64,000 nt of DNA from Pieris napi (GCF_905475465.1 NC_062253.1:8432001-8496000); one strand, 5' to 3'. Shown: positions 1 through 12,800, numbered from the stretch's first letter. Numbers and translations are program-made. The notes: generated by a model from the sequence alone, not told the origin.

Positions 1-702
1 AATTCTTTATTATACAACTAGAGACCTCTATATATTCGCCATCTGTGTGTCATTTATTTTATTAAAGTATTGTCTTAAACATATTTGGTACAAGATTTCA
101 GCTTCATTAACTATTGATGTCTCAATTTACCAAGCATCAATGTCTGCTTCCGAGCTGTTTATACAAGATAAGGGCTCTTCATACACAATAATTATTAGAT
201 AATTGAAACACAATATGGATGATATAATTTAAAGCCTACAATATAATAGCTACATCTAAGGCGAGTGAAATATGTACCAATATTTTTTTTATATCCCGTA
301 TTATTAAAGGCATTCAAATAATGTAATTCCACAGAAGATTTCATGATTATCCTTTTATTCCGGATAATTTATCAATAATTTAATTTATAAATGCAATATG
401 GAGGAAGAAAGATGTTGCTCGCCCTTCCAACTGAAGGGGAGAATCCTGGATCACTGTAAACACTGAACGGCTAGCTCGTACACCCCAGTGACTAGGATAG
501 AGAAGTTTTATTTTAAGCACTTGCTAGCCAGTGAGTGTCCATGGGCATATCATGCCGAGCTTTCTACTCAATTACTACAATAGTACAACAGTTGACATAA
601 AGTAAGCTTATAAAATGTGTATGCCCTGGTTTAGCCATGCATTATGGAATGCATCCTTAAATTTGAATTTGGAATGTCATATGGTATCGTTTTTATACAT
701 TT

Positions 703-952
703 ACTAGCTGATCCGGCAAACGTCGTTTGGCCATGTATATCATTTATAATAAAAAAAGGGGTTGATCGTGGTCGGGTGAAAATTAGGGGTTGTATGTATT
801 TTTAATTCTGTATCATTTAGGGGGATGAAAAATAGATGTTGTCCGATTCTCAGACATACCCAATACGCACACAAAATTTCATGAGAATCGGTCAAGCCGT
901 TTCGGAGGAGTTTAACTACAAACACCGCGACACGAGAATTTTATATATAAGA
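703..952 (-). mobile_element. Non-autonomous Helitron, family A
   Basis: On the minus strand it begins TCTTATATATAAAATTCTCG and ends GTTTGCCGGATCAGCTAG. It lies between a host A and a host T. The 5'-TC, 3'-CTAG ends and A^T insertion with no target duplication are Helitron hallmarks. It has no coding capacity. Confidence 0.75.
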
Positions 953-1095
953 TACAGTATTTTTAATTTACTATAACAAAAAACAATAACTAACCTTAAT
1001 ATATAATAACTAAAATATATTATTAAAAGGAGTCACTTTAGGCAAGGTTTCGAAGATACTGGCAGCGTTCCCCCTTTGAATAGCTAGACCGAGAT
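953..1095 (-). mobile_element. Second 5'-truncated copy of the same retroelement, inverted
   Basis: The reverse complement of 1020-1095 matches the final codons of the 954-codon frame, including the stretch encoding a GNAASIF-like end, with several mismatches. It then continues into a diverged 3' UTR down to 953. Its 3' side abuts a Helitron (703-952) and its 5' side abuts a palindromic MITE (1102-1252), so it is sandwiched between other elements. Confidence 0.7.
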
Positions 1096-1101
1096 AGATG
1101 C

Positions 1102-1252
1102 CAGCCTTGCGATTCTAGGTAAACAATAAACTACAAAGCCTCCTTATCAGAATGCCAAATCGTAAAATGACTGCTTCACGACTGATTTGAGCGCGACCGC
1201 CGCTGCGAAAGCCGCTGTGAGAGTTCGAAAAGTGAGTTACAGAATCGCAAGC
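1102..1252. mobile_element. Palindromic MITE, family CAGCCTTGCGATTCTG, left arm deleted
   Basis: It starts CAGCCTTGCGATTCT and ends with GTGAGTTACAGAATCGCAAG. Compared with the full copy at 53324-53549, the left arm has lost about 70 bases. It contains the shared core word GACTGCTTCACGAC. Confidence 0.7.
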
Positions 1253-1259
1253 TCTTCGG

Positions 1260-2425
1260 TCTCATGTGATGTCGACTAACCTTCTTGCTATTTCCTTAAA
1301 AAAAATATCGCCATATTTTTGTCATTAAATTTTAGATCCCTTACACCAACAGTAATAAATATTTTGGCAAACATGTAATATTTATTTTTCGTAACCGCTT
1401 AGCTAAATAACCATTACATGAAATATTTCACCCAATTTTTGAAGAACGTTATAAAAACACGAAAATCATAAGATCAAAGAACGATCATCTACAGATGTTC
1501 AACAACATCTATACTGAAATATAACTTTTATTTTTAGGAGAGTAAGGTTTATTATATTTATGAATAATATATGAAGGCTTTTAAAGTTTCCACGCAACGA
1601 AAATTGAATTGTTTTCGCAATTTTCGGTAACAGCGCGCTAAAAGCGTTGCGGTTTGGGCTGTCATGGAAAGGTGCTATGACTTTGAATTTCGAATGGGAA
1701 ATTCATTTTTCAATCACGAATTATACCTCGGTCATACCGTAAACTCACAAAAGCCTGTTTAGCTCATGATTTTTGTAGCGTCAAAACTTTCTAACCTTTG
1801 AAAAAAAATATTGTTCACAGGTTAAAATATAATTTTTTAAGGAATATTTTGAATCTATAAGTATTAAAAATATGAGCTTTAAGAAAATGTCATATTATTT
1901 TATGTAGGAATAAATATATTTTAAATTTCTCATTTCCTAATTAACCTCGTAGACGTAAATTACAAATATTTTGACGTAAGAAAATTAACGTAATAAACGT
2001 TGGCAAAGGGTAATTGAAGGTAATCTTTGTATGTACACTAATTTCAAATTCACTTTGTTAACTATAATAATTCTAATGAGAAAACAATTACGTTTCGTTG
2101 ACAGGCATAATGAATATAATATATCATTTGTAGATATAATTAGACATCGAATTTGGGAACTTATTTTAATGAGGTTTTTATTGTTTGTGGCATTCAAAGA
2201 AAATACTTACATTAAATTTATTAAAAAAACATGTAATAATTAAGGAGGATGTTCTGAGGCTTTGGTACAAATATATTCTTTTAATATTTTTAGTATGATA
2301 GAGGATAATATTTGGTTTTCGTGGTTTGAATGTACGAAAAACGTTTTTTATTTTAGTATTACTGCGACGTCTGTCCACAACTGTGCGTTATTTAAGGAAA
2401 TTTTATTTAAACTGTAGTATATTCA
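1260..2425. other. No gene seen
   Basis: AT-rich sequence with short, overlapping frames on both strands around 1985-2378 that have no domain or codon signature. Confidence 0.5.
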
Positions 2426-2426
2426 G

Positions 2427-2570
2427 CCAATTCGACTTAAGGTCCTTCAAAAAAAGAGCGTACCAATTCCTAAAAGGCCAGCAACGCACTCGTAAGCCCT
2501 CTGGCATCGAGAGTATCCTTGGGCGGTATTAACATCAGTTAAGCGGTTTCCCGTTTGCTTTATGTTTTGT
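2427..2570 (+). repeat. GGCCGGCAACGCAC-family interspersed repeat
   Basis: The order CAATTCGACTTAAGGTCCTT, AAAGGCCAGCAACGCACTCG, CCCTCTGGCATCGAGAGT, CCCGTTTGC defines the family. The 68-codon frame here is repeat-derived. The family is probably the 3' part of a SINE or LINE. Confidence 0.65.
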
Positions 2571-3285
2571 TCATTAAAAAAAACTACATTAAACATATTA
2601 TATTATATAAATATTAACCATATATTATATTTATTAATTAAATAAAATTATTATATTCACTAAACATATATTATATAAATATATGTTTAAAAAACTCTCA
2701 ATTATTGCCAGCCTCTAAAGCAAAACATAGTTGTCAGAGTACGACAGAGAAGTGAGTAGATTAAGGCTAAAGGAGTAATATAAAAGTACGGGAGTCAAAT
2801 AAAACGTAGGTACTATTCAATTGGATATTTAGAAATTCTGCCGTAATTTGGCATGTCTAAATATTACAATTATAGACCATGACTATACAAATATACATGT
2901 GTAAACTGTTGTGTCCATCTCTAAACCCTACACATTGTAATGCAATAAGTACAAATGTCTGAGAATGTTGGTGATAAATATTACCAGATATCGTAAGCTC
3001 CTGCCTCCTACACCCATTTCGGTAAAGCCTACAGACTGCCTAGTGCTTGTTGGACATAGTTTGCGGCTTGGACTGACGCCAGCTTGTCTTTGAAGCTATA
3101 AGGAATTAACAGTGACTTTAGTGCTGATAGCACTGTTTGGCAATATATAAGAAAACTGAGTTAAAAGTTCGAAATATAGACAATTTTATGAATAACATTT
3201 TTGTAACACTAAATTTTTATTTTTATTGTCAAAATCCCACTCCCATCTTATAATTATTTAATTATGTAACGGTTTTCGTAAAACA

Positions 3286-3424
3286 GTGCCATCTATTCAA
3301 CAACTTAAAAAACTTGATGTGATCTTTAAAGAATGTTCTTATAATAGTTTAAAAAGTATCTCATAGGTGTCGCTGTTCCCCATTTCAGTTACGACAGTTG
3401 TATTATTCGTTCAATAGATGGCAC
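3286..3424. mobile_element. Candidate small TIR element
   Basis: GTGCCATCTATTCAAC at the left faces GTTCAATAGATGGCAC at the right (15 of 16 positions pair), 139 bases overall. There is no second copy in the window and no clear target duplication. Confidence 0.35.
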
Positions 3425-4607
3425 TTATGTGACTTTATTAATTATAAAATAACGCGTCGATAAATATTTTTTAAGCCCAATTTATATTTACAATATGAGT
3501 GTTATAATTAAAATATCCTGGAAACCATAATTTTTATATAAGAAAGATAAAATTAATAATTAAGGTTTCATTTAAATGGCCCTAGATAGCAGCACCTATG
3601 CATGAGGTCATTAATATATTATGATTTAAAAATAATTTATTGGTTTTATTAGTAAAAATTAATACTTATAAATTTTAGTATGCATTTACTTTAATTATCT
3701 TTAACTGACCTTTTCCTTAAAAATCTGAATTATGCCACGCGATCGTAATGCGCAATTGTTGTTAGTGAAATAAGTTTTTTTTTAACATTCCATACTCCAT
3801 GATGGTATGGCTACTATTTCATTTCTTACGACGGTTAGATCCTGTTGTTTTTTAGTGTGAATCTATTGTTAATGGCTGAGCTTTAAACAGTTAAACTCAG
3901 AGTTGTGTTATTTAAAAACAATATAAAAATTATTTATAAATAAATTAATAAAATCATATATTTTTATAAAGTGGGCTTTTTTGTACTTTCATACGTTTGT
4001 TACTAAACAAAGAAACCCTTACAATTCTAGATTTCCTTTATTAATATAGATTTTTTTAAATATATAAATTAAGTCGGAATAGGTAGTAATATATACGTAA
4101 GCCTCATAAAAATCTAATGAAGTTACGTTTAATTATTTATACTCATTTCCGTACAATAAGGATTCCTTATGCGAAAAAATGTGAAGCATTAGATATTCCT
4201 CATTAAGAACATTCCGAAAATAACGAGAGAAAAAAACATGAAATTATTTCCTTATTTTTTTGTCTGCACAAGGCTAACCACCGAATGGTTAGATTGAAAT
4301 ACATTCACTTTAACATCCTGGGAATCTTTTATACATTGTTTAAGATTATTGTCGTAATATTAAAATTTATGACTGAAGCAATGCCTTATTTATATTATAA
4401 ATCTAAATGACTCCAAGACTATTTGGAAAAATAAACTTTGGTTTGAATGAAACAAAACATCAGTCCCAAGCCCACCTATGGAAACGTCTAATTTACTTCG
4501 AACATTATAACGTACATATTTTTAAATCATCAACACACAACACTTCAGCCAATTTTAAAATGTATTTATAGGGTTTTATCCTTAAGATAATGACCTACCT
4601 ATATATA

Positions 4608-4977
4608 TCTCATATATAAAATTCTCGTGTCACAATGTTCGTTCCCATACTCCTCCGAAACGGCTCGACCGATTCTTATGAAATTTTTATGCATATTCAG
4701 TAAGTCTGAGAATCGGCTTCTATCTATCTTTCCAACCCCTAAGTGATAAGTGGGGTGTCGTCATCAAAAAAATACATACAACCCTTAATTTTCACATTTT
4801 CTTTTATTTGTATATTAAAAACTCAGAGCTTTATATAGAGAAACACAGGAAAACCTAAAAGTTTTCATTCTGGAAAATCGAACAGTCTCCGGCAAAATGT
4901 TCCATGTTGGTATGTACTAAAAAGGTAGGCTAAGTAAAATCACATTAAGGAGAAACGAAGTTCGCAGGGACAGCTAG
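4608..4977 (+). mobile_element. Non-autonomous Helitron, family A
   Basis: It starts TCTCATATATAAAATTCTCG after a host A. It ends GCAGGGACAGCTAG before a host T. The shared box with the words CTCCGAAACGGCTCGACCGA follows the 5' end. The 3' half differs from the 703 and 13688 copies and resembles the 22217 copy, which defines a sub-family. Confidence 0.75.
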
Positions 4978-4979
4978 TA

Positions 4980-6400
4980 TAATTATATAAGTTTAATATT
5001 GTATTGTATGTGGCCATATTCAGCACACTGGCCAAGTACCAGTGGTACCAGATCTGGATAGTGTCTGAGATGTGAAGTTTTCCTCACGATGTCCATTATA
5101 CGTGTTAATTGCACGAATTAACTCATTGGCATAACAGAGACGCATCTTGCGTTCAAATCGAGGTTTACCGTCGAAAACAACTGTTCGGTTAACGTAACAC
5201 TGCTCTCATATATATGATAAACCTCATTGAAATAGTTATTAAACGAAAATGAAAATATATATTTAATCAATGTATAGTAACAATATTATATTGTAATCTA
5301 ATCACGTATATTTAAGCTATTATAAAATTTAAATTTTCTAATTTTATATTCAAAATAAAATGTAGTTTTTATTAATATACCAACATTTTTATTTCACTAC
5401 CGCATAGATTTGAACACGCAAAAAATTAAATTATGCAAAATTACTATCGACTATTACAGACTATTTTGCATATCTATGATTGATATACAAAATGTCCGCC
5501 AAGATAATATCGTTATATATGTCCGTCTGTCAACGCTAAGTCCGGTAAGCATTATGTCAAGTTATTGTCTTTGTTATTAATTATTAATTATCCATTTCGT
5601 GTTATCTGTTAACAGCATTGAATGAGAAATGGTTTTGACATTTTGAATTTGGAATTCGAAGCACTTGCGGAACTTCTCTACTCAGAAAAACAATAGCTAT
5701 GATTGGCTTACGTTTCGTTATTAAAATGAGTCGTAATTGCTACGAGACGTATCGTTATATGATATCATTTGAATAGAACGGCTGTCAACTGCGCTCTCTA
5801 TGGAAAAATCTAGGATTGAATGACGTAATACTTATGTACAGGAATAGCGTAAATTAACCCTTGGAGTTCACCTATCGTTGGACTATGTCGATGTAGTTCT
5901 TTCAATATACAATAATATCTCTGTTTAAGATTTATTTGAAATAGCAAGAATCAACTGTTTACCTATATAAAGTTTTTTTACTACTTTCTTTTGACTAATA
6001 ATTTAGTTTAAAAATTTCGGTAGTGATCCTAAAAACATTTCGATTACGATATATATAATAAATAATCACCAAACCATCTAAACAATATGAAAATAATATT
6101 TAAAGTTACGTAAATAATTTAAAGTAGGGAATACGTTATTTATCACTTTTGCAAGTTGTCATTGAACGAGTTGAGATGTAATCTGTTTTATTTAGTGTGA
6201 CCTCACAGATTAAGCGTCAGTTTGTGAGCTCTTTCTCACGTTCGGCAGTAAAATATAAACATATTTATCTATTATTTTAAAGTGGTCTCTTTATTTTAAA
6301 TGAGAAATTGTATTTTTCTTACACAATAGCAATAGGTTTTAGCACTCATAAATAAGTAAGCGATATTTAGGTGATGACGAACTTAAACTATATAAAGACT
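4980..6400. other. No gene seen
   Basis: AT-rich and unique within the window. No frame over 60 codons and no repeat identified. Confidence 0.5.
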
Positions 6401-6403
6401 TTT

Positions 6404-6680
6404 GGGCCGTGGGGTTCAAGTGCTCAGGCTTATTAAAGATTTAAGTTGGCGCGGACTTACATTCTCGTGGGAACAACGCAAATACATAGTCGAAATAATT
6501 AACATCACCGCATACACGAATTCAAGTACGACCAGTCACCACAAGTAGCACCCGTTCACGAGTATGACGCATGGCCAGTCATCGGCCCCCTCGCCATAAT
6601 TTAGGGAGAGAGACAACCCGACGCATGGACGCCGGGAATACAATGAGGAATTGCTGCCACAGGGACCAAACTTCATATTA
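6404..6680 (+). mobile_element. TTGGTC-family MITE half interrupted by another repeat
   Basis: Left (6404-6452, GGGCCGTGGGGTTCAAGTGC) and right (6635-6670, GCTGCCACAGGGACCAAAC) parts match 43525-43580 and 43655-43680. Between them lies the unrelated 174-base unit 6461-6634, giving a nested or replaced structure. Confidence 0.6.
6461..6634 (+). repeat. 174-base repeat unit, copy 1
   Basis: ATTCTCGTGGGAACAACGCA through ACCCGACGCATGGACGCCG matches 19853-20028 with few differences. It is more GC-rich than the flanks and has no terminal inverted repeat. Its origin is unknown; an LTR or LINE leader piece is possible. Confidence 0.6.
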
Positions 6681-7400
6681 ATGAATTTTTAATATTAAAT
6701 AATTATATATTTTGATAATTACTACACTATGTAGGATAAGAATATTCTAACTACTTAAAACTCGTCCACCTAGGTTCACCTCCGAAGTCACCTTTACACC
6801 TAATTATTATTACCATTTTTTTACTCTTTGTTTCATGCATTTGCAATGAAATAAAAACATCACGAACTTTATTCATTGCAAGAGCAATTTAAAATAAATT
6901 CGACTACACATTAGAGATCACAAAAAATACTGTGGGAAAGACCTTGCAGACAATCATTGATTCATTTTTTTATATACGAAATAAGAAATTATCTAATTCA
7001 AACACTGTGCGACCTTAGCATGACTTAAGTACCTACACGTATTAAAAAACACTCGGACAGACATTCTTTGTGTCTCTAGTAGACGACCTTCGGTTTGATG
7101 AACAGCTTTTTAGTGAGAAAAAACCGCGTCCGGTGAGTTTACCTAAGTTTTTGCGATTTCTCAGAACCAGAACTTAGGTATTGCATTCCAAATTCGAATT
7201 ATATTCGACTTATAGCCTTTTGATGTCATATTTTTGTTTGGATAACAATCTAACCATCCCGATTACGCAAGCCCGTTTGCCTACCGATGGTTAATTAATT
7301 TTGTATTTTTCGTGGAAGATTTAGGATTTTAAAGGTATTTTTGTATCAGGAATCTTATTTATTTTTTAACTAGAATCTATTTTCTTGTCAATAACAGAAA

Positions 7401-7663
7401 AATAAATCAGATGCGCTACAACCTTTTTAAGTCTGGACCTAAGATTTCTGTATCTGTATCATGATCATTTGTCAATCTAAAGTAGATGATCAGCCTCCTC
7501 TGTATGATACAACTCATCGGTTTCCTCACGATGTTTTCCTTCACCGTTCGAGCGAATGTTAAATGCGCACATAGAAAAAAAGTCCATTGGTGCACGAGCC
7601 GGGGATCGAACCCACGACCTCAGGGTTGAGAGTCGCACACTGAAGCCACTAGGCCAACACTAT
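7401..7663 (-). mobile_element. SINE-1 (tRNA-derived), near full length
   Basis: The minus strand carries a tRNA-like head with A box TGGCCTAGTGG and B box GGTTCGATCCC. The body has CAATGGACTTT and CGAACGGTGAAGGAAAACAT. The tail is GTTGTAGCGC followed by AT-rich bases. Confidence 0.75.
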
Positions 7664-8148
7664 TTTTGTGGAATATATTGCACAAATACCGACTTATGAT
7701 TCCGTAAAAGTACTTTTAATGGGTACAGTTTTGTTTCGTATCCGTGCCATCAGTGGTACAAAGCAAGGACGGCGACACCAGAGTCCGCAATAATATATTC
7801 ATAGCTAAGTCGTGAGGACTCGACAGTTTGAATTATCAAAGCGCATTAACAAAACATTTTGCATACGCTAATTATACACCTGCTTGAGAACATACTGAGA
7901 TTGTGAGGATAATTGTAATTGAGTATTTGACCTCATCGCAGTCAAAACATATCTATGTCTAACGTTTCGTGACTAAAATATCGCCTTTACTTCTTAATTA
8001 TGTTAGGGATTTGTTGACAGACGTGTTAATAATATTGTCTATTTCATTGTTTATTTAAAGTTATTATTGGTTAGTTATTTAAAAATGAATTGTTTAAGTT
8101 GATTGGTGCTTTATATGGTTTGATAAGATTCTGTGAATGAAGGTCTTA

Positions 8149-8350
8149 TCTCTATATATATAAAATTCTCGTGTCAGTTCGTTCGTTCCCAAACTCCTCC
8201 GAAATGGCTTGACCGATTCTTATGAATTTTTTTAGTGAGTCCACCCCAAAAAAATGGTTTTTATTTTTTGGATAAAATTTTATTTTTTTATGATACAACA
8301 TATAGAAATAGATACAACCCCTAATTTTCACCCCCCTACGATCAACCCGT
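8149..8350 (+). mobile_element. Helitron, family A, 3'-truncated
   Basis: The 5' end (TCTCTATATATATAAAATTC) and the conserved CCGAAATGGCTTGACCGA box are present. Similarity stops around the CTACGATCAACCC word, and the CTAG terminus is missing. Confidence 0.65.
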
Positions 8351-8796
8351 CGTGGAGATTAAGACTTTGCCAGTAACTAAATTTGACACTTATTTAAAGT
8401 AAGTACATACAAATTAATAAATTTCAAAGAATTTGTTAAAAAGGAAAAATATAGAACGTACTCGTTTCTTGAGATGAATTCCACTTTCCAAAACTTTGCT
8501 TGCGTGGAAACAGTAGTAGTATATAACCGTACAGACAACGGCACGCGATTTATATTGTATTATGTAAAGATGTAATTAGAGCCAGCGGCAGCCCTGAAGC
8601 AAAACGTTAATGCGTCTTTATTAGGGTTGCCACCCACATAATTATGATAACCTAAGGCTGTAAATTTAATATTCAACAATTGGTATTTGTGTATTACATC
8701 TTAAAGTAATTTAAATTACTTAATTGTTGTTTTAATTCTGTTGCAAATGTGAAAATCTAATCGACTTATGCCAGGTACACAGATACCACCTACTTG

Positions 8797-9088
8797 GGGA
8801 GCCTTCAAGTATTACGTAACGAATTTTGGGGGTGAGGGGGCACTTTTGTAAAACGTTACGATGCGGTTTTGAATTACGCGTTATTTTTAATATTATTTTC
8901 GACTTTCCAGTACTTTACACCACATAATGGTAACTTTTAGGTATAAAGAGTCACTAGGTGGTCACGAAACGTTTTACTATACTGGGTACAGTAGGTACTG
9001 CACTTGGGTACAGAAAAATGTTACGGCGCGTTACATGGGGGGGCCAATAATCTCCAAAAATTGTGTGACGTAATACTTGAATGCTCCC
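8797..9088. mobile_element. TIR element/MITE with GGGAGC...TTCAAGTATTACGT ends
   Basis: The left end GGGAGCCTTCAAGTATTACG pairs with the right end CGTAATACTTGAATGCTCCC, one mismatch in 20. Similarity continues inward through an AATTTTTGG-like word. A TTG trinucleotide flanks both sides and may be a 3-bp target duplication. It is 292 bases long and has no protein. Confidence 0.65.
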
Positions 9089-9089
9089 T

Positions 9090-10800
9090 TGCCTATAAAA
9101 AAACTAAAGAAATCTTCGGTCCTTTTTTGATTATCAAGTTATGATTTACGGTTTCAATAAAAATACAATTATGATTATAAAATAATAAATACATACAGAA
9201 TGTTCTTTGCTATACAGTCTCGATGTTTACCCCCTAATTCCATCAAGGATGTCTATTCCAATCCGATTTCAACATTAAGTTTTCGTACCAAATAATTGCA
9301 ACAGTCAAGTTACATTTTATAATCGTTTGGATATTTGTACGGGTTATTCACATGGAAAAGTTTTGTACCTACAGTACAGAGCCTACAATAACGAGTTCAT
9401 ACCAAGCCTTCCTAACTGAAAGCGTTCCATCATTGACAATCACGACTTCCATCGCAAAGGTGGCGTCTCGCCTTCCAGAAACAGCTTTCCAGCATCATTA
9501 TAAATCCATTGAAGCAATACAAGTACAACATAGAATGTTTTCACGACTCTCAATTGTAATAACATATGATATTCATCAAGCTAAGACGATTATACATTAT
9601 AATCCGAGGTCACGTGTGAACATGCAATTTAGTTCATGGAGAGGTTTCGCTATTATGCCAGTGTTTTGATAGTTCGCTTTGTAATTACTTAGTTAAATTA
9701 ATTGACTTATTTGCAGAGGGATAGGAACACTGTAAATACATAATTATATAGAAATAAAATAACAATAATAGCAAGTAAATTAACGCACTATGTGGAACCA
9801 GGTCCAGGAAAACAAAAACCAGGAAAAAAAGGATGAACATGGAGTTGCTGAAAATGACCACCGAGTCATTTTACATCACCGTTTTTTTAACAGGACCATT
9901 TAATGATGAGCAAACGTAAGACAGGCGTATAAAATGGATATTTGTTTCTAGTATCTAAACATAGCGCTGTCTTGTTTTTAAATCTTACCGCGCAATCTAA
10001 TCAAGATTTTCTGAATCTCACCCAAACTTTTAGCACGAATAAGTCGAAGTTCTCTTTAAATATAGTGTAGGTACTTTATCGTATCTTTCGGTCAAATTGT
10101 GTTTACGTTGACAAGAATCTTTACTTGAAACGGTACGGTTTTTGAAAAAGATTGGATTTTTGACAGGGCTCTATAACAATAGAGGTATTGAAACTTTTAT
10201 ATTGAAATTTCAATTTTTTTTATATCTGATGTTGCACACATAGATTGCGTATTACAAAAACTGAAAATTTAAAATCAGGATCTCTATCACTATTGAAGTT
10301 GCCATCAGCTCTAGCAGTCGTTTGAAATACCGTAATTCTCCTAACACATGAAACAAGCGCATTTTAGTGTCTGTGATATTTTTTATTGCTTCTGTTTCTT
10401 AAGTCAAAAAATGCTGAGGTTTCCTTTCGTTACAGCAAGTATTAATTTGTGGATTCGAACGCACAACGTTTGGATTGAGAATGACTTGTATTTAATTTTT
10501 TCAAGATTTAATCATTAAATTACGCTATTCATATAATATAGAATTTACAAATCATTAGCTTCAAATCTATTATTACTCACATCTTGATTCCTTGAATTCT
10601 ATATATCCGCTATTAAGCGTTAATTAATCATAGTATTGTCAATATCTATGTGATTAAATTGATGATCTAATTGCACTCGTACATCTGCATATTTCCTAGT
10701 ATTTTAACATTTCTTATGAGAATCACGCATAAGTTGTGCGATGCATCACAATGAACGTTTTTCTTGAGATTTATAACACAAAAAGTTTATATTAAAATTA
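9090..10800. other. No confirmed gene; one 105-codon frame
   Basis: The frame 9352-9669 (+) has an ATG but no recognisable domain, signal peptide or neighbour support. It is compatible with chance. Confidence 0.4.
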
Positions 10801-10802
10801 AA

Positions 10803-10895
10803 ATATATAAATCAGTGGCGCTACAACCTTTTTAGGTCTGAGCCTCAGATTTTTGTCTCCGTTTCATGATCATTTGTTTTTCAAACTAATGGACA
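10803..10895 (-). mobile_element. SINE-1 fragment, 3' end
   Basis: Only the terminal part is present, reading AAGGTTGTAGCGCCACTGAT on the minus strand. Confidence 0.6.
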
Positions 10896-11028
10896 ACAAT
10901 GGAAAGAAAGCCAAGTTCACATAGGGTTGGATTTCTAGCTGTACCTTTGTCTAGTCACAATGCAATTTAGCAGAGAGAGACGAAAGACTGCCATTGAATT
11001 TGACTAAGACAAAGGGCGTATAAATCTT

Positions 11029-11152
11029 TTTTTTTTAAACGGGCAAGAGGCTCACCTGATGTTAAGTGATACCGCACTCGACACTCTCAATGCCAGAACG
11101 CTCGCGAGTGCGTTGCTGACCTTTTCTTGAAGGGCCATAAGTCGAATTGGTT
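11029..11152 (-). repeat. GGCCGGCAACGCAC-family repeat
   Basis: The inverse of the family order: GGCAAGAGGCTCACCTGATG, CGAGTGCGTTGCTGACC, AAGTCGAATTGG. Confidence 0.65.
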
Positions 11153-11485
11153 CGGAAATACTTAAGTGATTTACAATTTTTTTAATATAATTAGTAATAT
11201 TTATATTAGCGAGAAACGTTAATGTGAAAATGGAAAAGTGTTTTATTAGTACATTATGCATTGTATTTCTTGCCCTGCGTGTCAGATAAACATTTCCGTA
11301 ATTATCCTAGTAGCACTATTGTTCTAGCATAATTGCCTAATAGCGGACTTTTCTCGCCTTTACTTTCAATTGCAAGGAAGCGTGGCAGTCTCATTGTATA
11401 CGCATTTGCATATCATTATATTCTAGCCTTTTTATACAGGGACGCAATCACAAGGAAGAATTTTATTCAGTGTTTACTTTATAAG

Positions 11486-11622
11486 GAGCAGTGTTGGTCT
11501 AGTGGCTTCAGCGTGTGACTCTCATACCTGAGGTTGTAGGTTCGAACCCCGCCTGTGCACCAATGGACTTTCTTTCTATGTGCGCATTTACATTTGCTCG
11601 AACGGTGAGGGAAAACATCCTG
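11486..11622 (+). mobile_element. SINE-1 fragment, tRNA-like head and mid-body
   Basis: GAGCAGTGTTGGTCTAGTGG opens the head. The B box GGTTCGAACCC follows, then the body to GGGAAAACATCCTG, where it breaks off. Confidence 0.7.
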
Positions 11623-12059
11623 TTTTAACGAAGTCACTAGCGGGTGAGAATGGTGATTGTGGTTTAATTAAATCCATCTTATTACTAAAAAATCACGAGT
11701 AAATTTCAACAATAAAACAATTAAAGCCTCACTCCTTCCTCTGATAGTATCGTTGAGAATAATTTAGCGATTAATTAAATTTTACACTACCTTAAAACGC
11801 GGAAGTTCGCTGTACCTTGAAGTGTCCTTCCTGGCTTTATCCTTTCGTCCTAGAACGTTAGTATCAAGTGTATCTCATCCTTTAGACGCATTTGTATTGA
11901 AGATTTTGGGATGAAAGTAGCCTTCAAAACTTCCTAAACAGATTTCCTTATTAAACAAGTGTACACGAGTACTTCCCTATATAAACAGTACAAATTTAAT
12001 AATATTTTTTATGGAATTATAAAATAATAAATTGTATTTAAATAAATTTTAATGAGTAG

Positions 12060-12800
12060 CATTGAACTCTTCTCTTCTATTTAGCCCTTGATGGGGGCTT
12101 CAGCGTCCGAGAAGACGAGGGCTCCACTCGCAGCGCGCAGCCGCGTCAGGTGATTGCTGTAGGGACCGAGGAGAGACACTCAACTTGGTCCTGAGGTCGT
12201 GCCCGGGGGTGTCCGGTGGTGGGGGGCTAAGGAGTACTCTCAACTTGACCCTGGTGTCGTGATCGGTGGCAGGCAGACTTGCAGCTCGCGGTCAAGCCAG
12301 GTGAGACCCCCGATTGACCCAGGGGAGGCCTTGAGAAGCGACCTGCAGACTAAGTCGTGGTTTCTGCCCTGGTCTCGAGTCCGATGCTATTAGTACCCGC
12401 GGAGAATAGCTCACGCGAGTACTGGATGCCTGAATTGCCACATTGCGTTCTGGAGGGGATGCTGAGAGGCGACCGCTCGAACAAACATCCCCTTCGCGAG
12501 CTGTTTGACTTGTCATTCTTCCCATCTTTGTTTTTAATTTATTTTATTTATTACTAAGGATGTCATGTGGAACATGGTGTGATGGTTGCAGCTCAACGTT
12601 GTGTAAAACAAAAAACTTGGCGATTAGAGTGGCAGAGAGTTTATTGCCAGTTCTTCTCCTTGTTCTATGCCCCTTGATTTGAGAACTGGCAGTAAATGTA
12701 AAATTAGAAGCATTTAATGTATACTTCTTTTTTGACGTTTATAAGTGTACATTGTGTTACCTACATGAATAAATGATTTTTGACTTTGACTTTTTTGACT
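12060..12800 (+). mobile_element. 5'-truncated non-LTR retrotransposon 3' region with GC-rich segment and TGACTTT tail
   Basis: From about 12552 (GGATGTCATGTGGAACATGG) to the tail TTTTTGACTTTGACTTTTTT at 12777-12796 the sequence matches the inverse of 19640-19790. The GC-rich 12080-12510 part is probably the same element further upstream, but no second copy here proves it. Short frames in it (12199-12557) have no recognisable domain. Confidence 0.55.

Noticed and set aside
9352..9669. 105-codon plus-strand frame
   Set aside because: It has no recognisable domain, no supporting neighbour and a mixed, low-information composition. One frame of this size by chance is expected in 64 kb.
11526..11565. 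Possible tRNA gene (B box GGTTCGAACCC)
   Set aside because: Acceptor and anticodon arms do not pair, and the sequence is the head of SINE-1, seen in many other copies.
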